This document shows positions 22,102-33,769 of a stretch of 64,000 bases of DNA, piece by piece. A program made the position numbers and the translations under genes. The number at the start of each line of letters is the position of its first letter. Within the stretch, counting starts at the first letter, position 1. The notes under the pieces are model-generated. The model was not told the origin of the DNA. It saw only the letters and a program-made list of their open reading frames with translations, and did not search any database. The DNA comes from Mangifera indica (taxonomy: Eukaryota; Streptophyta; Magnoliopsida; Sapindales; Anacardiaceae), in the NCBI RefSeq assembly GCF_011075055.1, contig NC_058147.1, forward strand, positions 9,238,001 through 9,302,000. The letters are read 5' to 3'.

Positions 22102-25100
22102 ATGGAGGTTCAGCTTGAGAAACAGCTGCCACAGTCGCAGTCGTATAAAAAGATTGTAGCAGTGGCCTCAATTGCTGCTGGGGTCCAGTTCGGCTGGGCA
22201 CTTCAGCTCTCTTTACTTACTCCCTACGTTCAGCTTCTGGGAATTCCTCACAAATGGGCTTCCCTTATTTGGCTCTGCGGCCCCGTCTCCGGGATGGTGG
22301 TGCAGCCTATTGTGGGGTTTCATAGTGATACATGCACCTCCCGTTTCGGCCGCCGCCGACCCTTCATTGTTGCAGGAGCTATTCTCGTCGGCATTGCTGT
22401 TGTCCTAATCGGCTTCGCAGCTGATTTTGGACACCTGTTTGGGGACTCTGTCTCCCGGCAGGTCAAACCCCGGGCTATCGCCATCTTCGTTCTCGGGTTC
22501 TGGATGCTAGATGTCGCCAACAACACCTTGCAGGGCCCCTGCCGGGCGTTTCTGGCGGATCTGTCCGGCAGCGATCATAAGAAAACTCGTGCCGCCAACA
22601 ATTTTTACTCCTTCTTCATGGCGGTCGGTAATGTTCTTGGCTATGCGGCTGGCTCCTACACTCACCTCTACCACATGCTCCCGTTTACAAAAACAAAATC
22701 ATGTGATACTTACTGCGCGAATCTAAAGACTTGTTTCATCCTCTCTATAACTCTCCTGTTTACGCTAACCACTGTGGCTCTCACTTATGTGCGGGAAAGT
22801 CCCTGGTCACCGGATAAAGCCGTCAACGAGGGCGGTGACAAGCTTGGAGAAGGGGGAGGGTCCTCAAAAGAGCCATTTTTAAAAGAAATTTTTGTTGCGT
22901 TAAAGGGCTTACAAAGACCCATGTGGATTCTACTTCTCGTCACGGCGCTCAACTGGATTGCATGGTTCCCGTTCTTGCTGTTCGACACAGACTGGATGGG
23001 GCGGGAGGTTTACGGCGGGAACGCCAATGGAAACGCGGAGGAGCTGAGACTGTACAATGCGGGCGTGCGCGCGGGAGCCTTGGGGCTGATGTTAAACGCC
23101 ATCCTTCTGGGGCTGACGTCTCTCGGGGTTGAGTATTTGGCACGTGCAGTTGGTGGCGTGAAGAGGCTGTGGGGGATTGTCAATTTTTTGCTGGCGTTTT
23201 GTTTGGCCTTGACGCTTTTGATCACTAAACTGGCGGAGTCTAAGCGGCGGGAGATGGCTGCCAACGGTCATGTTTTGGCTCCAGAGGTGGGTGTGAAAGT
23301 TGGCGCTTTGGCTATCTTCACCGTGTTGGGGATCCCTCAAGCGGTAAGTTTCATGAGATTTTAAATCTTAAATTAAATTAAATTTATTGTTATTATTACC
23401 GTGGCTTTCTCCTAGAAAATGAATACTTTTTTGCTTTTATCTTATTTTTTATTTCATTGATATTTGTGATAAATTATAATTGGGTCTTTGACGCAGCATT
23501 TCCTCTTAATTAATTTTAAAAAAAATAAAGTTGAACCATAATTTGCTCTACTAATTTAATTAATTAATTTTAAAACAGAAAATACTATTTTTTGGCTCAT
23601 TCTACTCATAAGCACTTGCATAATAAAGGCTAAAATTAATCTCTCTTTAGCAAATAAAATTAAATAATTTTGTCGCTCTCTTTGAAAAGTTCTCTTCTCT
23701 CTTAAGCTATTTGAATGTTCCCAAGTCGAAAGATTTGATTGGAAAATAATTGGGTTCTATTCGGTGCTTTCAATTCCTGTTTTTCTATTTTTACTTTGTA
23801 CCACCTTTGTTTCTTATGATTATTTAAAGGCCATAGGACTATATCCTACCTAAGTTTACCTCCGTTCCAAGCCTTATGCTTGTTGAGTTTAAAAAACTTG
23901 AAATCTTATTCATAATATAATTGCTGTTAAAATTTTCTGTTAGAGATAACAGTAAAATCATCATTTTACTAATAATATTAAAAAAATATAAAATTCATTA
24001 TATTTTCCTCTCTAAGTTTTAAAAATTAACTTTACCTCTACTAAAAGTTTTTTAATTTGAAAAGTCACATTTTCCCCTCATATTTTTTTTTTACCTCTCT
24101 GACCACCATCTTTAGTGCCGACGATCTCCCCTCTCTACCTTAAACTGTTGGTCGACACACGTAAACAAATCTAAAATGGATCACAAAATCTGGGTGAAGA
24201 GATTTTGGATCTCTTCGTCTTTGAAGGAATTTGGAATCTCTTTGTCTGAGACGAAGAGATCTAGAATCTCTTCATCAGAGATCGAGGAAGAGAGCTAGAT
24301 CTTTTCGTCGGCGAAAAGATATGAAATTTCTTCACCCAAATCTGTTTATCAATGAGGAGACTTTGTTATCGTCATTTCCAAATTATCGGAGAAAGCGATT
24401 AAAGGGGAAGAAAAAAATTCTTAGGTTTTGAAGGGGAATGTGACCTTTTAAAGTTAAAAGCCTTTAGGAGGGGTAAAATATTAGTTTTTAAAACTGAAGA
24501 AGGAAAAATATAATAATTTTTTTTTAATATTATTAGTAAAATAACAATTTTATCCTTACTTCTAATAGAAAATTTTAATCCCAGTTGGTTAACATGTAAG
24601 ATTTTGGGTTTTTCAAACCTTATGGTGTAACTTTGACAATGCAGCTAAACTTGGGGATAGTCTTTTGGCCTTATTTAAAATCAAATTTAATCAATCTAAA
24701 TTATTATTAATGCTTTCTATGAGTACTTTTATGAGTCCAATGATATTTGCAACTATATCGTGTAAATAATCCAAATTAATCCTTTGTTTTGTTTTGTTTT
24801 TTTTTTTTTGAGCTATTAATGGTATAAGTTGACTTAATTTCTAATTACAGTTGAATATTGAAAACTCTTCTTCCAATTATGCAGATAACTTTCAGTGTTC
24901 CATTTGCTTTGGCATCCATATTCAGCAGATCTTCTGCTGCTGGTCAAGGTATAAAAATTTCTTCCACTTCCACCCATTTAAGAATTTGTTTCTAATTTAT
25001 ATTTACAACTTCCTACTAGTTTTCATTTGATGTTTTTTCCTATTTACAGGGCTTTCCTTGGGAGTTCTTAACTTGGCCATAGTTATTCCACAGGTATATA

Positions 25101-25362
25101 TGTTTTCCTGTAGAGTTTGATTCGACCCATTTAATTAACATCTCTAATTCTTGCAAAATTGCTCATGGATTATTGGGTCTTACAGATGGTGGTATCTTTA
25201 GTTGGAGGACCCTTTGATGATCTTTTCGGAGGTGGCAACATGCCTGCTTTTATAGCCGGCGCTGTCTCCGCCGCAGCAAGCGGCATCTTTGCACTGTCCT
25301 TGCTGCCATCGCCGCCGCCCGATCATTCAGCAGATAAATCTCCAGTGGTTGGATTCCATTAA
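22102..25362 (+). CDS. Sucrose/H+ symporter (SUC/SUT family)
   Basis: Exons 22102-23343, 24885-24948, 25050-25093 and 25186-25362, all with GT-AG borders and matching phases, give 508 residues, normal for the family. The product moves sucrose with protons across the plasma membrane, in phloem loading or sink uptake, and is a 12-helix major-facilitator protein. Family marks: [10 protein letters not shown] with His50 in the first external loop, the SRFGRRRPF loop signature, a central hydrophilic loop at about 230-255, and the C-terminal part [11 protein letters not shown] encoded by exon 2. The sequence looks like the dicot SUC2/SUT1-type clade, but which paralogue cannot be told. Intron 1 (1541 bp) contains an 842-bp MULE. 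The ATG used is the first with family similarity and follows a TATA box by 86 bp. No break was seen. Confidence 0.95.
23829..24670. mobile_element. Non-autonomous MULE copy 3, in intron 1
   Basis: 842 bp with a perfect 9-bp duplication TTATTTAAA (23820-23828 and 24671-24679). Ends GGCCATAGGACTATATCCTA and, inverted, GGCCAAAAGACTATCCCCAA. The interior (24120-24370) repeats GAAGAGATCT and AGATCTCTTCATC words. A 66-codon ORF at 24231-24431 is inside this repeat and is not considered a gene. It makes up more than half of the host intron. Confidence 0.88.
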
Positions 25363-26765
25363 TTTATGTGGGATCCATTGTTAGTTGAAGCTTGAAAGCT
25401 TTTGTTTTAGGTAAGTGTAATGCAAATTAGTTGTAGCGTAGAGACATGCGGCATCTTCAAGTGCAAATAAGCTAACCATAAAACTGTGTCTTCGTAGACA
25501 AACTCCGGTCTTCAGTGCAGGCATGGCTAGCCTTTTTGATTGAATCACGTATGTTATGTTTATCCGTTTATCTGTTTGATTACGGTGTATGTACAAATGT
25601 GATATCATCACATTTTTTTTAATAATATAGACATTATCAGTAATTTTCATCACTTGTACATGAACATAACAAAAACTCAGTGCAGATTAATTCACATGCA
25701 AACAGAAGAAATGGAAATCAAATTGGAAGGGGAAGAAAAAATATCTTCCATGGAAATGGAGTGATACAAGGCAATTTCCAATTTGTATTCTTGTATTCTT
25801 CACTGGGTTAGATTATCTACTTTTACTATACTTTCAAAATCAAAGTAGATTTGATCATCTAAAACAATGATGACAGCAACGAAAAATTGAAATCAGGGGA
25901 AGAAGAATGGGTTTGTGCGCTTGCGATAAATGCCTATTCTTTGGCTTTGAAGATTAACCAATGATAAAACAAAAAGGAGACTGTACTAACAGTCAAGTTT
26001 ACAAATAAAAAACATGTTAAACACATATTGCATTCAACTTATGCTTGTTTGAATGAAAACCAACTAAAGATAATTAGAAAAAATGTACCTGGAAAACATG
26101 ACTCATATGCTTATAAGGCTTTATTTAAACCGGCAATGCTTGCCGGTTTTTCTGGCCAAACAAACAAAAAGGAAACTAAGGCTAATAGCTATGCAAGAGG
26201 AAAAGAGCAGGATCTAAGACTAATTTTCGAGAATGATACAGCATTGTTAATTTATTGCCCATTGGCAAACAATTACAGATTTGAAGCGTATGAGCCATTG
26301 CGACTTTGTGTGGAAACATTGTTAATCCTCTTTACAGGCTTGATAATTCTAAGATTGCCCTGGTGGTTAATTAAAGTCTATAAATTGGATCATTGCCATT
26401 TAGAATAAAGAGTTCCCAGCAACCAATGCTGTTGCAGAGCTTTTGGTTGATACAAATCTCTCTTTATAATAAATTCTTACCCTATGTGAGACTGAGCCGA
26501 AGATCCATATTAGTATCACCATCTTTTAACCTCTTTAGTATTACATATTTAAATCAAGACCACAAACAGCCAAAAGTTATTATTTTCAACCTTTAAAATC
26601 GTCTTTTCAAAATCCTATAACACCTATTCTACTCTTAAGCTTCCTTTTAAATGACAAAACTCTAACTTAAAAATACCCACCACCAAACTATTCTAGTGAC
26701 ACATATATCCAAGCTACATAGCAGCAACCAGATTAATTCATCTTTGTCCAGCCTAATTCTGTTTA
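25363..26765. other. 3' flank of the transporter gene and intergenic DNA
   Basis: The first few hundred bases are probably 3' UTR. A perfect 7-bp-arm hairpin ACCGGCA...TGCCGGT followed by T residues lies at about 26129-26149. An ORF of 126 codons at 26028-26408 overlaps it; it shows no recognisable motif apart from a hydrophobic C-terminal stretch, and no splice or promoter context, so I do not call a gene. The remainder is ordinary AT-rich sequence ending at the gypsy element's target site CAAAG (26766-26770). Confidence 0.5.
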
Positions 26766-26770
26766 CAAAG

Positions 26771-27217
26771 TGTTAAGCCAAGAAGATCTCAACGTGTGCC
26801 CATCAAGAACCCAAGGTTTATGATATATGGTTACAATTGTGCATGTAACATGCATGGTGTACGTGGGACGTGAAAAGAGAAGTGTAGGAGCCATGCAAAA
26901 AGTCGAGGATTTGATGGAATAATTGCATAATCTCAAGAAGACTTCTTCCACTATTAGTAGAGGAATGAGTCCAGTTCTGTTAGTTTGTTGTTTAAATAAG
27001 TGTCAGCTATTTAGTTTCTTACCGTTGTTAGAGTCCTAATTTAAAGTAATTATTGTAGTAAGTTTAGGAAGAGTTAGTTATCTCTTATGTATTTAAACTC
27101 AAGAGTTATGCAGTAATAAAACAAGTTCATTCTACAAAAAATTATTGTGGTCTGTTCTCACCATAAGTAGAATCCTGTTTACATAAAAATTATAGTAGCT
27201 TTGATTGTGACCTATTA
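26771..27217 (+). repeat. 5' LTR of the gypsy element
   Basis: 447 bp, starts TGTTAAGCC and ends GACCTATTA, aligned over its whole length with 36468-36917. TATTTAAACTC near 27090 may be its TATA region, and an AATAAAAC signal follows at about 27115. Confidence 0.92.
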
Positions 27218-27218
27218 T

Positions 27219-27230
27219 TGGTATCAGAGC
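27219..27230 (+). other. Primer-binding site
   Basis: TGGTATCAGAGC, a perfect initiator tRNA-Met type site, one base after the 5' LTR. Confidence 0.9.
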
Positions 27231-27239
27231 TACAACGCA

Positions 27240-28911
27240 ATGACAACCAATAAGGAAAGAATTGAAAATCTTTAAGCAGGGCTAGGAGGACTTCAAGATA
27301 GTATGAGTCGGATGGAGCTTGGGATTATTGACAAGTTTCACCAAATAGAGAACACCCTTACTAAACTAATGGAAGCTATGCTTTCAACTAAAGAAGGGTC
27401 CAACAGCAACACTAACGACCATAATGGTCAGACACGCAACAACAGAGAATAAATTAGGGAAAATACAGAAGGGGGGAGACCTCTGTTCTCAACCAAACTA
27501 GCTAGACTTGACTTTCCAAGATACTAGGGAGATGACCCTACTAAATGGCTCAGCAAAGTGGATCAGTTCTTTGTGTTCCAAGGCACCATTCATGCTCAAA
27601 AGATGTCATTAGCATCGTTCCATCTTGAAGGTGAAGCAAACCAATGGTGGCAATGGCTTCGGCGAGCTTACAAAGAAGAAAAAAAGGAAGTCACGTGTGC
27701 AGTTTTTAAGGAAGAACTATGGGCTCGATTCGGACCAACAGAGTGTGAGGACTTTGATGAAGCTTTATCAAGAGTAAAACAGGTAAGTTCTTAACGAGAC
27801 TATCAAAAAGAATTTGAGAAGCTAGGGAACCATCTGCACGGATGGACACAAAAGGCATTGATAGGAACATTTATAAGGGGTCTTAAATCGAAAATTGTGG
27901 AAGGTATTTGAATGTTCAAACCGAAGTCATTGAAAGAAACGATAAGCCTAACACAGATGCGGGATGAACGACTAACTCGCCAACAGAAATTTACAAGGTC
28001 GCCACACTCTAATTGCACCTAAGTTAACTTTGTTTTGCTAACAAAAGTTAATCCAACCTCACCTATGAAACGTCTTTCTTGGGATGAGATGCAACAACGA
28101 TGAACTCAAGGCCTCTGTTTCAATTGTAATGAAAAATTTACTCCAGGTCATAAGTGTTGCAAACCTTAGCTTTTGTTGTTGGAAGAAGACTCTAATTCAA
28201 GCAATGGAGATGACGGAGGCGAGACCATAGCCAAGATACAAGATAAACCTGAAATATTGCTGTATGCACTCACCAGGTGGTCAACTTCACGAACCATGAG
28301 AGTCATGACCAAAGTTGGGAATCATGAAATGGTTGTCCTTATTGATAGCAGATCCACTCGTAATTTTATTAGTGAAAAAATGGCTATGTGGTTGTAACTT
28401 CCAGTAGTACCAACTCAACCATTCACTGTGACAGTGGCTAATAGGGCTCCATTAAAATGTCAAGGGAGGTTTGAAAATGTCCATTTGTTGCTCCAAGGTA
28501 TTCCTTTCTTCTTTACACTTTACTCCTTGCCAATAATAGGTTAGACTTAGTGTTAGGAGTTCAATGGTTTGAGCAATTAGGCTCAGTGGAGTGTAATTGG
28601 ATAAAATGGCTATGCAATTCCAATGGAATAATCAAACTCAAAAACTATAAGGAATAGATGTTCAGCCCATCCAGTCCACATCTATGAAAACTTTTTCAAA
28701 GGAATTGCACCAAGGAAATTCAATGTTTACTATTTGCTTACTAACTGAAGCAAAGATGCCACAAAATGATATTTATCCGGATATGCAGTCATAATTGGAC
28801 ACCTTTGCAAACATTTTCCAGGAACCAAACCAAATTCCTTCAATAAGGGAAATTGACCACCACATTACGCTCAAAGAAGGAACCGAGCCCATCAATGTGA
28901 GACCCTACAGG
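27240..28911 (+). pseudogene. Gypsy gag-protease with early RT edge
   Basis: The reading frame starts at ATG 27240 but meets a stop by codon 12, and more follow. Gag homology is clear at 27558-27794 (LEGEANQWWQWL). A zinc-knuckle region at 28116-28157 reads CFNCNEKFTPGHKC. The protease active site is VLIDSRSTRNFI near 28336, with Arg where Gly is usual in D-S-G, so it is probably inactive. The frame reaches the conserved VRPYR segment at the start of the reverse transcriptase, where the hAT element interrupts it. Confidence 0.88.
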
Positions 28912-29117
28912 TAGGGCTGGATTCGAGGCGAGCTTTTTCGGGCTCGAAACGAGCTTAGCTCGAACGAGCCCGAAACGAGCTTGTTTTAAGCAAACGCGAA
29001 CACGAACCCGAACAGAGCCAAAAATCAAGAAACGAACGTGAGCCCGAACCCGAACAGAGGAATGCTCGGCTCGGCTGGCTCGACGAGCCGAGTTGAGCTC
29101 GTTATTAATATTGTTCG

Positions 29118-29342
29118 TTGGAGGCTGGCGGTATTATATATGGCTTCTTCTGCGTTGACTTTTTATTTTGCAGCAGTTATATAAAAAGTTTGCTTTGCTT
29201 TACTGGCTTCTATTCTATTAAAATAAAAAACGCTGCCGTTTGGAAATTGGAAGCAATTAAAGAAACTAAAGCAACAAACCTAATATTTTTTCTGTTGTTC
29301 TTTATTCTTTTTTGCCGAAAATATTAGTTGAAACTAAAATAC
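29118..29342 (+). other. hAT 5' region, no confident gene
   Basis: A 69-codon ORF (29118-29327) and a following ORF cross the minisatellite. Both lie in the untranslated 5' part of the hAT and lack any recognised motif. Confidence 0.3.
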
Positions 29343-29518
29343 GTCGACAAGGTTTTCCATTCCACCTTTCTTCTCTGCTGTTCAGCCGCCGATAAGGTTT
29401 TCCACCTTTCTTCTTTGCTGCTCTTCTCTGCTATTCAGCTGCCGACAAGGTTTTCCACCTTTCTTCTCTACTGTTCAGCCGCCGACAAGGTTTTCCACCT
29501 TTCTTCTCTACTGCTCTG
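29343..29518 (+). repeat. ~40-bp minisatellite in the hAT 5' region
   Basis: Four units start with (C/T)GACAAGGTTTTCCA or the like at about 29345, 29391, 29444 and 29484. Each continues CCTTTCTTCTCTRCTG and most end TCAGCYGCC. The second unit is longer by an internal CTGCTCTTCT insertion. Confidence 0.8.
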
Positions 29519-29822
29519 TTTAATTATTTATCAAACAAGAGTAATTTACATCCTGATGTGTCTTGGAAAACGGGTTAGGCTTGCCAGATTTCGAGCCGGC
29601 TCTAAGTCATATAATTATTTTATTATTCCTTAAAAATGCATAACGATAATAAGTTATATTTTTTTATTGATTTTTTAAAGTTTTATTTATATAAATTAAT
29701 GGCTTAGGAATGAATTGGAGATGAATTTATGAAAGGCATATTAACTGGAGAGTAATTTACGGAAGCACATATAAACCTTGGGAATTTGATTTTTTCTTTT
29801 TTTTACATTTGGGTTGTTAGTA

Positions 29823-29864
<42 letters not shown>
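29823..29864. repeat. Compound microsatellite (TA)n(CA)n
   Basis: An uninterrupted run of TA dinucleotides passes directly into CA dinucleotides. It lies in the hAT between the minisatellite and the transposase start. Confidence 0.95.
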
Positions 29865-30070
29865 CAAAAACAAAATGTAATTGATCTTATTCACTTTACA
29901 CTTCTATATTCACTTTACAGCAGGGATTAAATGAAGTTTATTGTTCAACATGCCAAATTCCTTGCAAATTTAATTTATTTTAGCTTAATTGAACTTCTTA
30001 TGGTACTCATTATATTATTCATTGTGATATAATTGTTTTTGCTATTAAATTATCTATGTCTTGAATGTAA

Positions 30071-32759
30071 ATGCACCAAAAAAATATTAGTCGAGGTTCC
30101 TCTTATTTATCAACTGCAACTGGAAAGAAACGTTCCCATTCATCAAGGTCGGTAAAAAGGAAGGGAATAACAATTCAGGGATCTCATTTGTGTGATTCTG
30201 TTGAGAATGCAGAAGTAGAAACTACATTTATAGAAGATTATGAAAAGTCTAAAGAAGATGTTGGTGAGCGGGAAGATATAATGTCTGAAGGAAAATCTAG
30301 CTCACCTAGTCCTCCAGTTATCCCGTCTAGCAAGAAAAAAAAGACCTCTGTTGTTTGGGAGTGTTTTCCTGAAGACATGATTATAATGGTAGGGGATGTA
30401 CGATTTGTTGTATGTAAGTTCTGTAATAAAAGGTTAAAACTACAGAAAACACATTCAACAACACACCTTTGTCGTCATATGAGACAATGTGTCAAGCGAA
30501 AAAAGGCAATGGGGAAACAGAGTTATTCGAAGGGACAAATGTTGTTGAACTTTCAACCAATAGAAGAAAATTGCCCAGGCCTCCTCACTCCACCCATTAT
30601 GAGATCGAACGCAAAGTATAATCACGATATGGTATGTTTTAAATATTTAAGTAACTTGTTTGGTTATTTTCTATCGATTTCATCCTAATTTTTGTTAAAA
30701 TAATTAACTATTATCGTGATTCAATATGCAGATCCGTGAGGCATTAGCTCACATGATTCTGATTGATGAATTGCCATTCTCCTTTGTTGAACATATTGGC
30801 TTCAATTATTTTTGTAGTATTCTACAACCATTAATGAGAGAATAGGCAGAAAACAAGTAAAATCTGACTGTGATCGAGTTGTACAAGCTGAAGCCAAACA
30901 ATTGAAAATTTTTTTTAAAGAGTTAAGAAAGATAAGTGTGACAACTGATTTATGGAAGTCAGATGCACAAAACATTGAATATATGGTTATAACCGCACAT
31001 TGGGTGGATCAAGAATGGATATTAAATAAACGCATAATCAGCTTTGTCCATGTGCCTCTTCCAAGAAATGGGGAAACTATTACACAGGCTTTGTACAATT
31101 GCTTCTAAGATTGGGGTATTCAGAATAAGGTAAGGTGAAATTTGTTTATTTTGCTTATCAATGAAAAATGACAACACTTAAATTTATATGTGTCTTGATG
31201 CTATGTTAACAGGTGTTCACTATCACTGTAGACAATGCATCAATGAATGACAAGTGTATCAAATCATTGAAGAAAGATTTTAAGATGGATAGATCTCTAG
31301 TTTCTGGGGGAAATTTATTTCACATTAGATGCACGACTCATATCATTAATCTTCTTGTTCAAGATGGTATTAATGAAATTAAGGATATTATTGATAAAGT
31401 AAGGGATAGTGTGAAATATGTACGTGCAAGTGAGGTTAGACAACGAGACTTTGCAAGCACTGCTAAAATTTGTGGGATTAAAGAAAGGAAATTGGTCTTG
31501 GATTGTCCCACTAGATGGAATAGCACATATAATATGTTGAATGTGACATTGATTTTTCGAGAAGTATGGCCGCGATACGGAGCTAAAGATGGAAACTATT
31601 TGCAGTATTTACCAAATGAGATTGAATGCAAAAAATTGGCTAGAGTTTGTGACTTTTTAAGAGTTTTTAATAATGTAAGTAAGATTGTATCAGGAACTGA
31701 CTATCCAACAACTAACTTGTATTTCATGGAGGTTTTCAAAGTAAAAAAGTTGTTAAAGGATAGAGAATTTGATCCTGTTGTGGCCTCAATGGTTAAATTG
31801 ATGATGGTAAAGTTTGACAAATATTGGGGAGAGGTTAACCTACTCATGGCAGTCGCAATCGTTATGGATCCGAGGTAATTATCTTGATTATTAGTATATT
31901 GTTATTACTAGTGATCTAAGTAAATTTTTTGTTATTGTGGGTATAAATTAGAGTTTATAAAGTTTGCTTATCCCGTTTTATATGGGGAATATGATGCGGA
32001 GATTGAGCTTGACAACCTACGCCATACATTGAAAGAGTTATATCATGAGTATGTGGAACTTTTATCAATAGACAACCCATCCCTCGCCCCTATATCACAT
32101 ATGCAATCATCTACTTCAGGTATATAATTTCATTATACATTAATATTAATTGTTATATCATAATTCTTAAAGTTTTAAATTAATTTATAGTCACATGTTT
32201 TTAATAAAAAAATATTGTAGGAATACATTCCAGTTCCATATCTTCACATGGAATGATAGATGATTCTGATATTGTATTGCAATGGCAAGCACACCGTAAG
32301 AAAAGTCAAGCTGAAGCTGCCGAAAAGTCAGAGTTGACAATGTACCTCGAATCCGGTGTCTTTGAGTTTGAGACATCAGAGGGTGCAGAGACAAAAAAAT
32401 TTAATGTACTTCATTGGTGGTCTGTTAATCAAACCAAGTTTCTAATCTTGTCACATATGATGGCTGAGATTCTTGCAGTTTCGATCTCTACTGTTGCTTC
32501 AGAAAGTGCTTTTAGTGTTGGGGGTAGAGTGATTGACTCGTATAGGGCATTTCTAACACCAAAAACTGTAAGTATGCTTATGTGTGGAGGTGATTGGATT
32601 CGAGCCAAACATCGAGTGAAAAAATCAATACAGGTATAACTTTAACTTCATATACTTATTTATTTATGATTTTTACAATCGATTTAATAAACCATGTCAT
32701 GTGCTTTCTTGAAGATTGAGGACGAAGAGACTGAGATTGGAATATTGCTAGACATTTAA
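30071..32759 (+). pseudogene. hAT transposase (BED finger, RICESLEEPER-like)
   Basis: Cut-and-paste transposase with recognisable exons at 30071-30631, 30732-31128, 31213-31875, about 31941-32117, 32221-32633 and 32715-32759. Exon 1 carries a lysine run (KKKK, about 88-91) and a BED zinc finger at about 93-140 (Cys115, Cys118, His132, His136). The central RNase H-like part has TTDLWKS, TVDNASMND and CPTRWNSTYNML. The C-terminal dimerisation domain has a SESAFSVGGRVID motif at about 32500-32530. Three faults are visible: a frame break near 30838, an in-frame stop at 31106-31108, and GG in place of AG at the expected acceptor before 31941. It is therefore probably inactive, though alternative splicing cannot be excluded. 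It resembles DAYSLEEPER/RICESLEEPER proteins by family, but TIRs and TSD show it is a transposon, not a domesticated gene. Confidence 0.9.
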
Positions 32760-33524
32760 ACAGTCACGTATCAGAGGTAATGCAATGTTCTCATACAAAT
32801 AAGAACAAATTATGTTCATATATGTCTCATGATTAAAAATATGTAATTGCTTTTACATGTTATTTGTATGAGAACTCAAGTAATGTTACTAGAACGTGAT
32901 GTGTTCTGGTAGTATTTCCCGTATACTGTTGCTTGAAGCGATTTTCTTTTAGGCTTACTGAAGTAATATATTGTTTTTTTTTTTTCAAGAATCAAGGTTG
33001 TTTCGGAAAATTCCCATTTGACTCACATATATGTGTACTTAGCATATATATATATGTCTTTCATTTTCTTATTTTTTATTGTTGCCATTTGCTTCCAAGC
33101 ATGTCGTATAACATCAATAATGATTTGAAACATTTATGTCTGCTATATCTTCCTCTATATGGGTTAATATTACAGTCATTCTAATATTAAATTTTATTTT
33201 TTCAAGCTTTTGTGTTCAAATTTACATTCCAATCTCTTTTGCTGCCATATATAAATGGAGATATATGTATTGTAGTTGGAGAGCAGCAACTTGGTCAAGC
33301 TGAAAAAGGAGATTGCAGAGAAAAGTCAGTAGCTGAGGTAGGAGTTGGTCTGTGTATTGATTAGTGGTTGTAATGAGCATACTGAAACTTAACCCCATCT
33401 ATGTATGTGAAATTACAAAAATGTATTTATTATGAAATTACTTCTATGGCTGTCTAATCCTTTCTATTTTTCTGTTTCACTGAAAATATTTGCTCCTATG
33501 AGAAATTTATATGTATTTTAACTG
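32760..33524. other. hAT 3' region, no gene seen
   Basis: AT-rich 3' part of the hAT element between the transposase stop and the GCTCG-rich subterminal repeats. An 83-codon ORF at 32933-33184 has no recognisable features. Confidence 0.6.
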
Positions 33525-33769
33525 CTGACGAGCCTAAAATACGAGCCCAAACCCGAGTTGAGCGAACCCGAGCTATTAGAGACGAGCCCGAGTTAGATAC
33601 AAGCCGAGCTCGAACACTTAAATTATAAAACGAGCTGAACACGAACATAAGTTTTGACGAGCTCGGCGAGCCCGAAGCGAGCCAAAAATCGAGTTGATTA
33701 AAAACGAGCTGAAAACGAGCTAAACAGTGTTCGGGCTTGGCTCGGCTCGTATCCACCCCTACCTACAGG

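Larger units (their letters stand above)
28912..33761 (+). mobile_element. hAT DNA transposon (4.85 kb)
   Basis: Ends are TAGGGCTGGATTCGAG and, inverted, TAGGGGTGGATACGAG. A perfect 8-bp duplication CCTACAGG flanks it (28904-28911 and 33762-33769). Subterminal regions (28920-29110, 33525-33750) are dense in CGAGC/GCTCG motifs in both orientations, a usual hAT transposase-binding arrangement. The interior encodes a BED-finger transposase (30071-32759). The element lies inside gypsy pol, and the gypsy frame resumes exactly beyond one copy of the duplication. Confidence 0.95.

Noticed and set aside
21882..22118. ORF upstream of and overlapping the sucrose transporter start
   Set aside because: It spans the TATA box and 5' leader in another frame and has no family similarity.
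22172..23340. Several ORFs on both strands within transporter exon 1
   Set aside because: Alternate-frame shadows of a GC-richer coding exon.
24231..24431. 66-codon ORF in intron 1 of the transporter
   Set aside because: It lies inside the repetitive interior of a MULE.
30071..32759. Domesticated RICESLEEPER/DAYSLEEPER host gene
   Set aside because: It lies within TIRs and a perfect 8-bp duplication, inside a retrotransposon, and carries coding lesions; it is a transposon copy.
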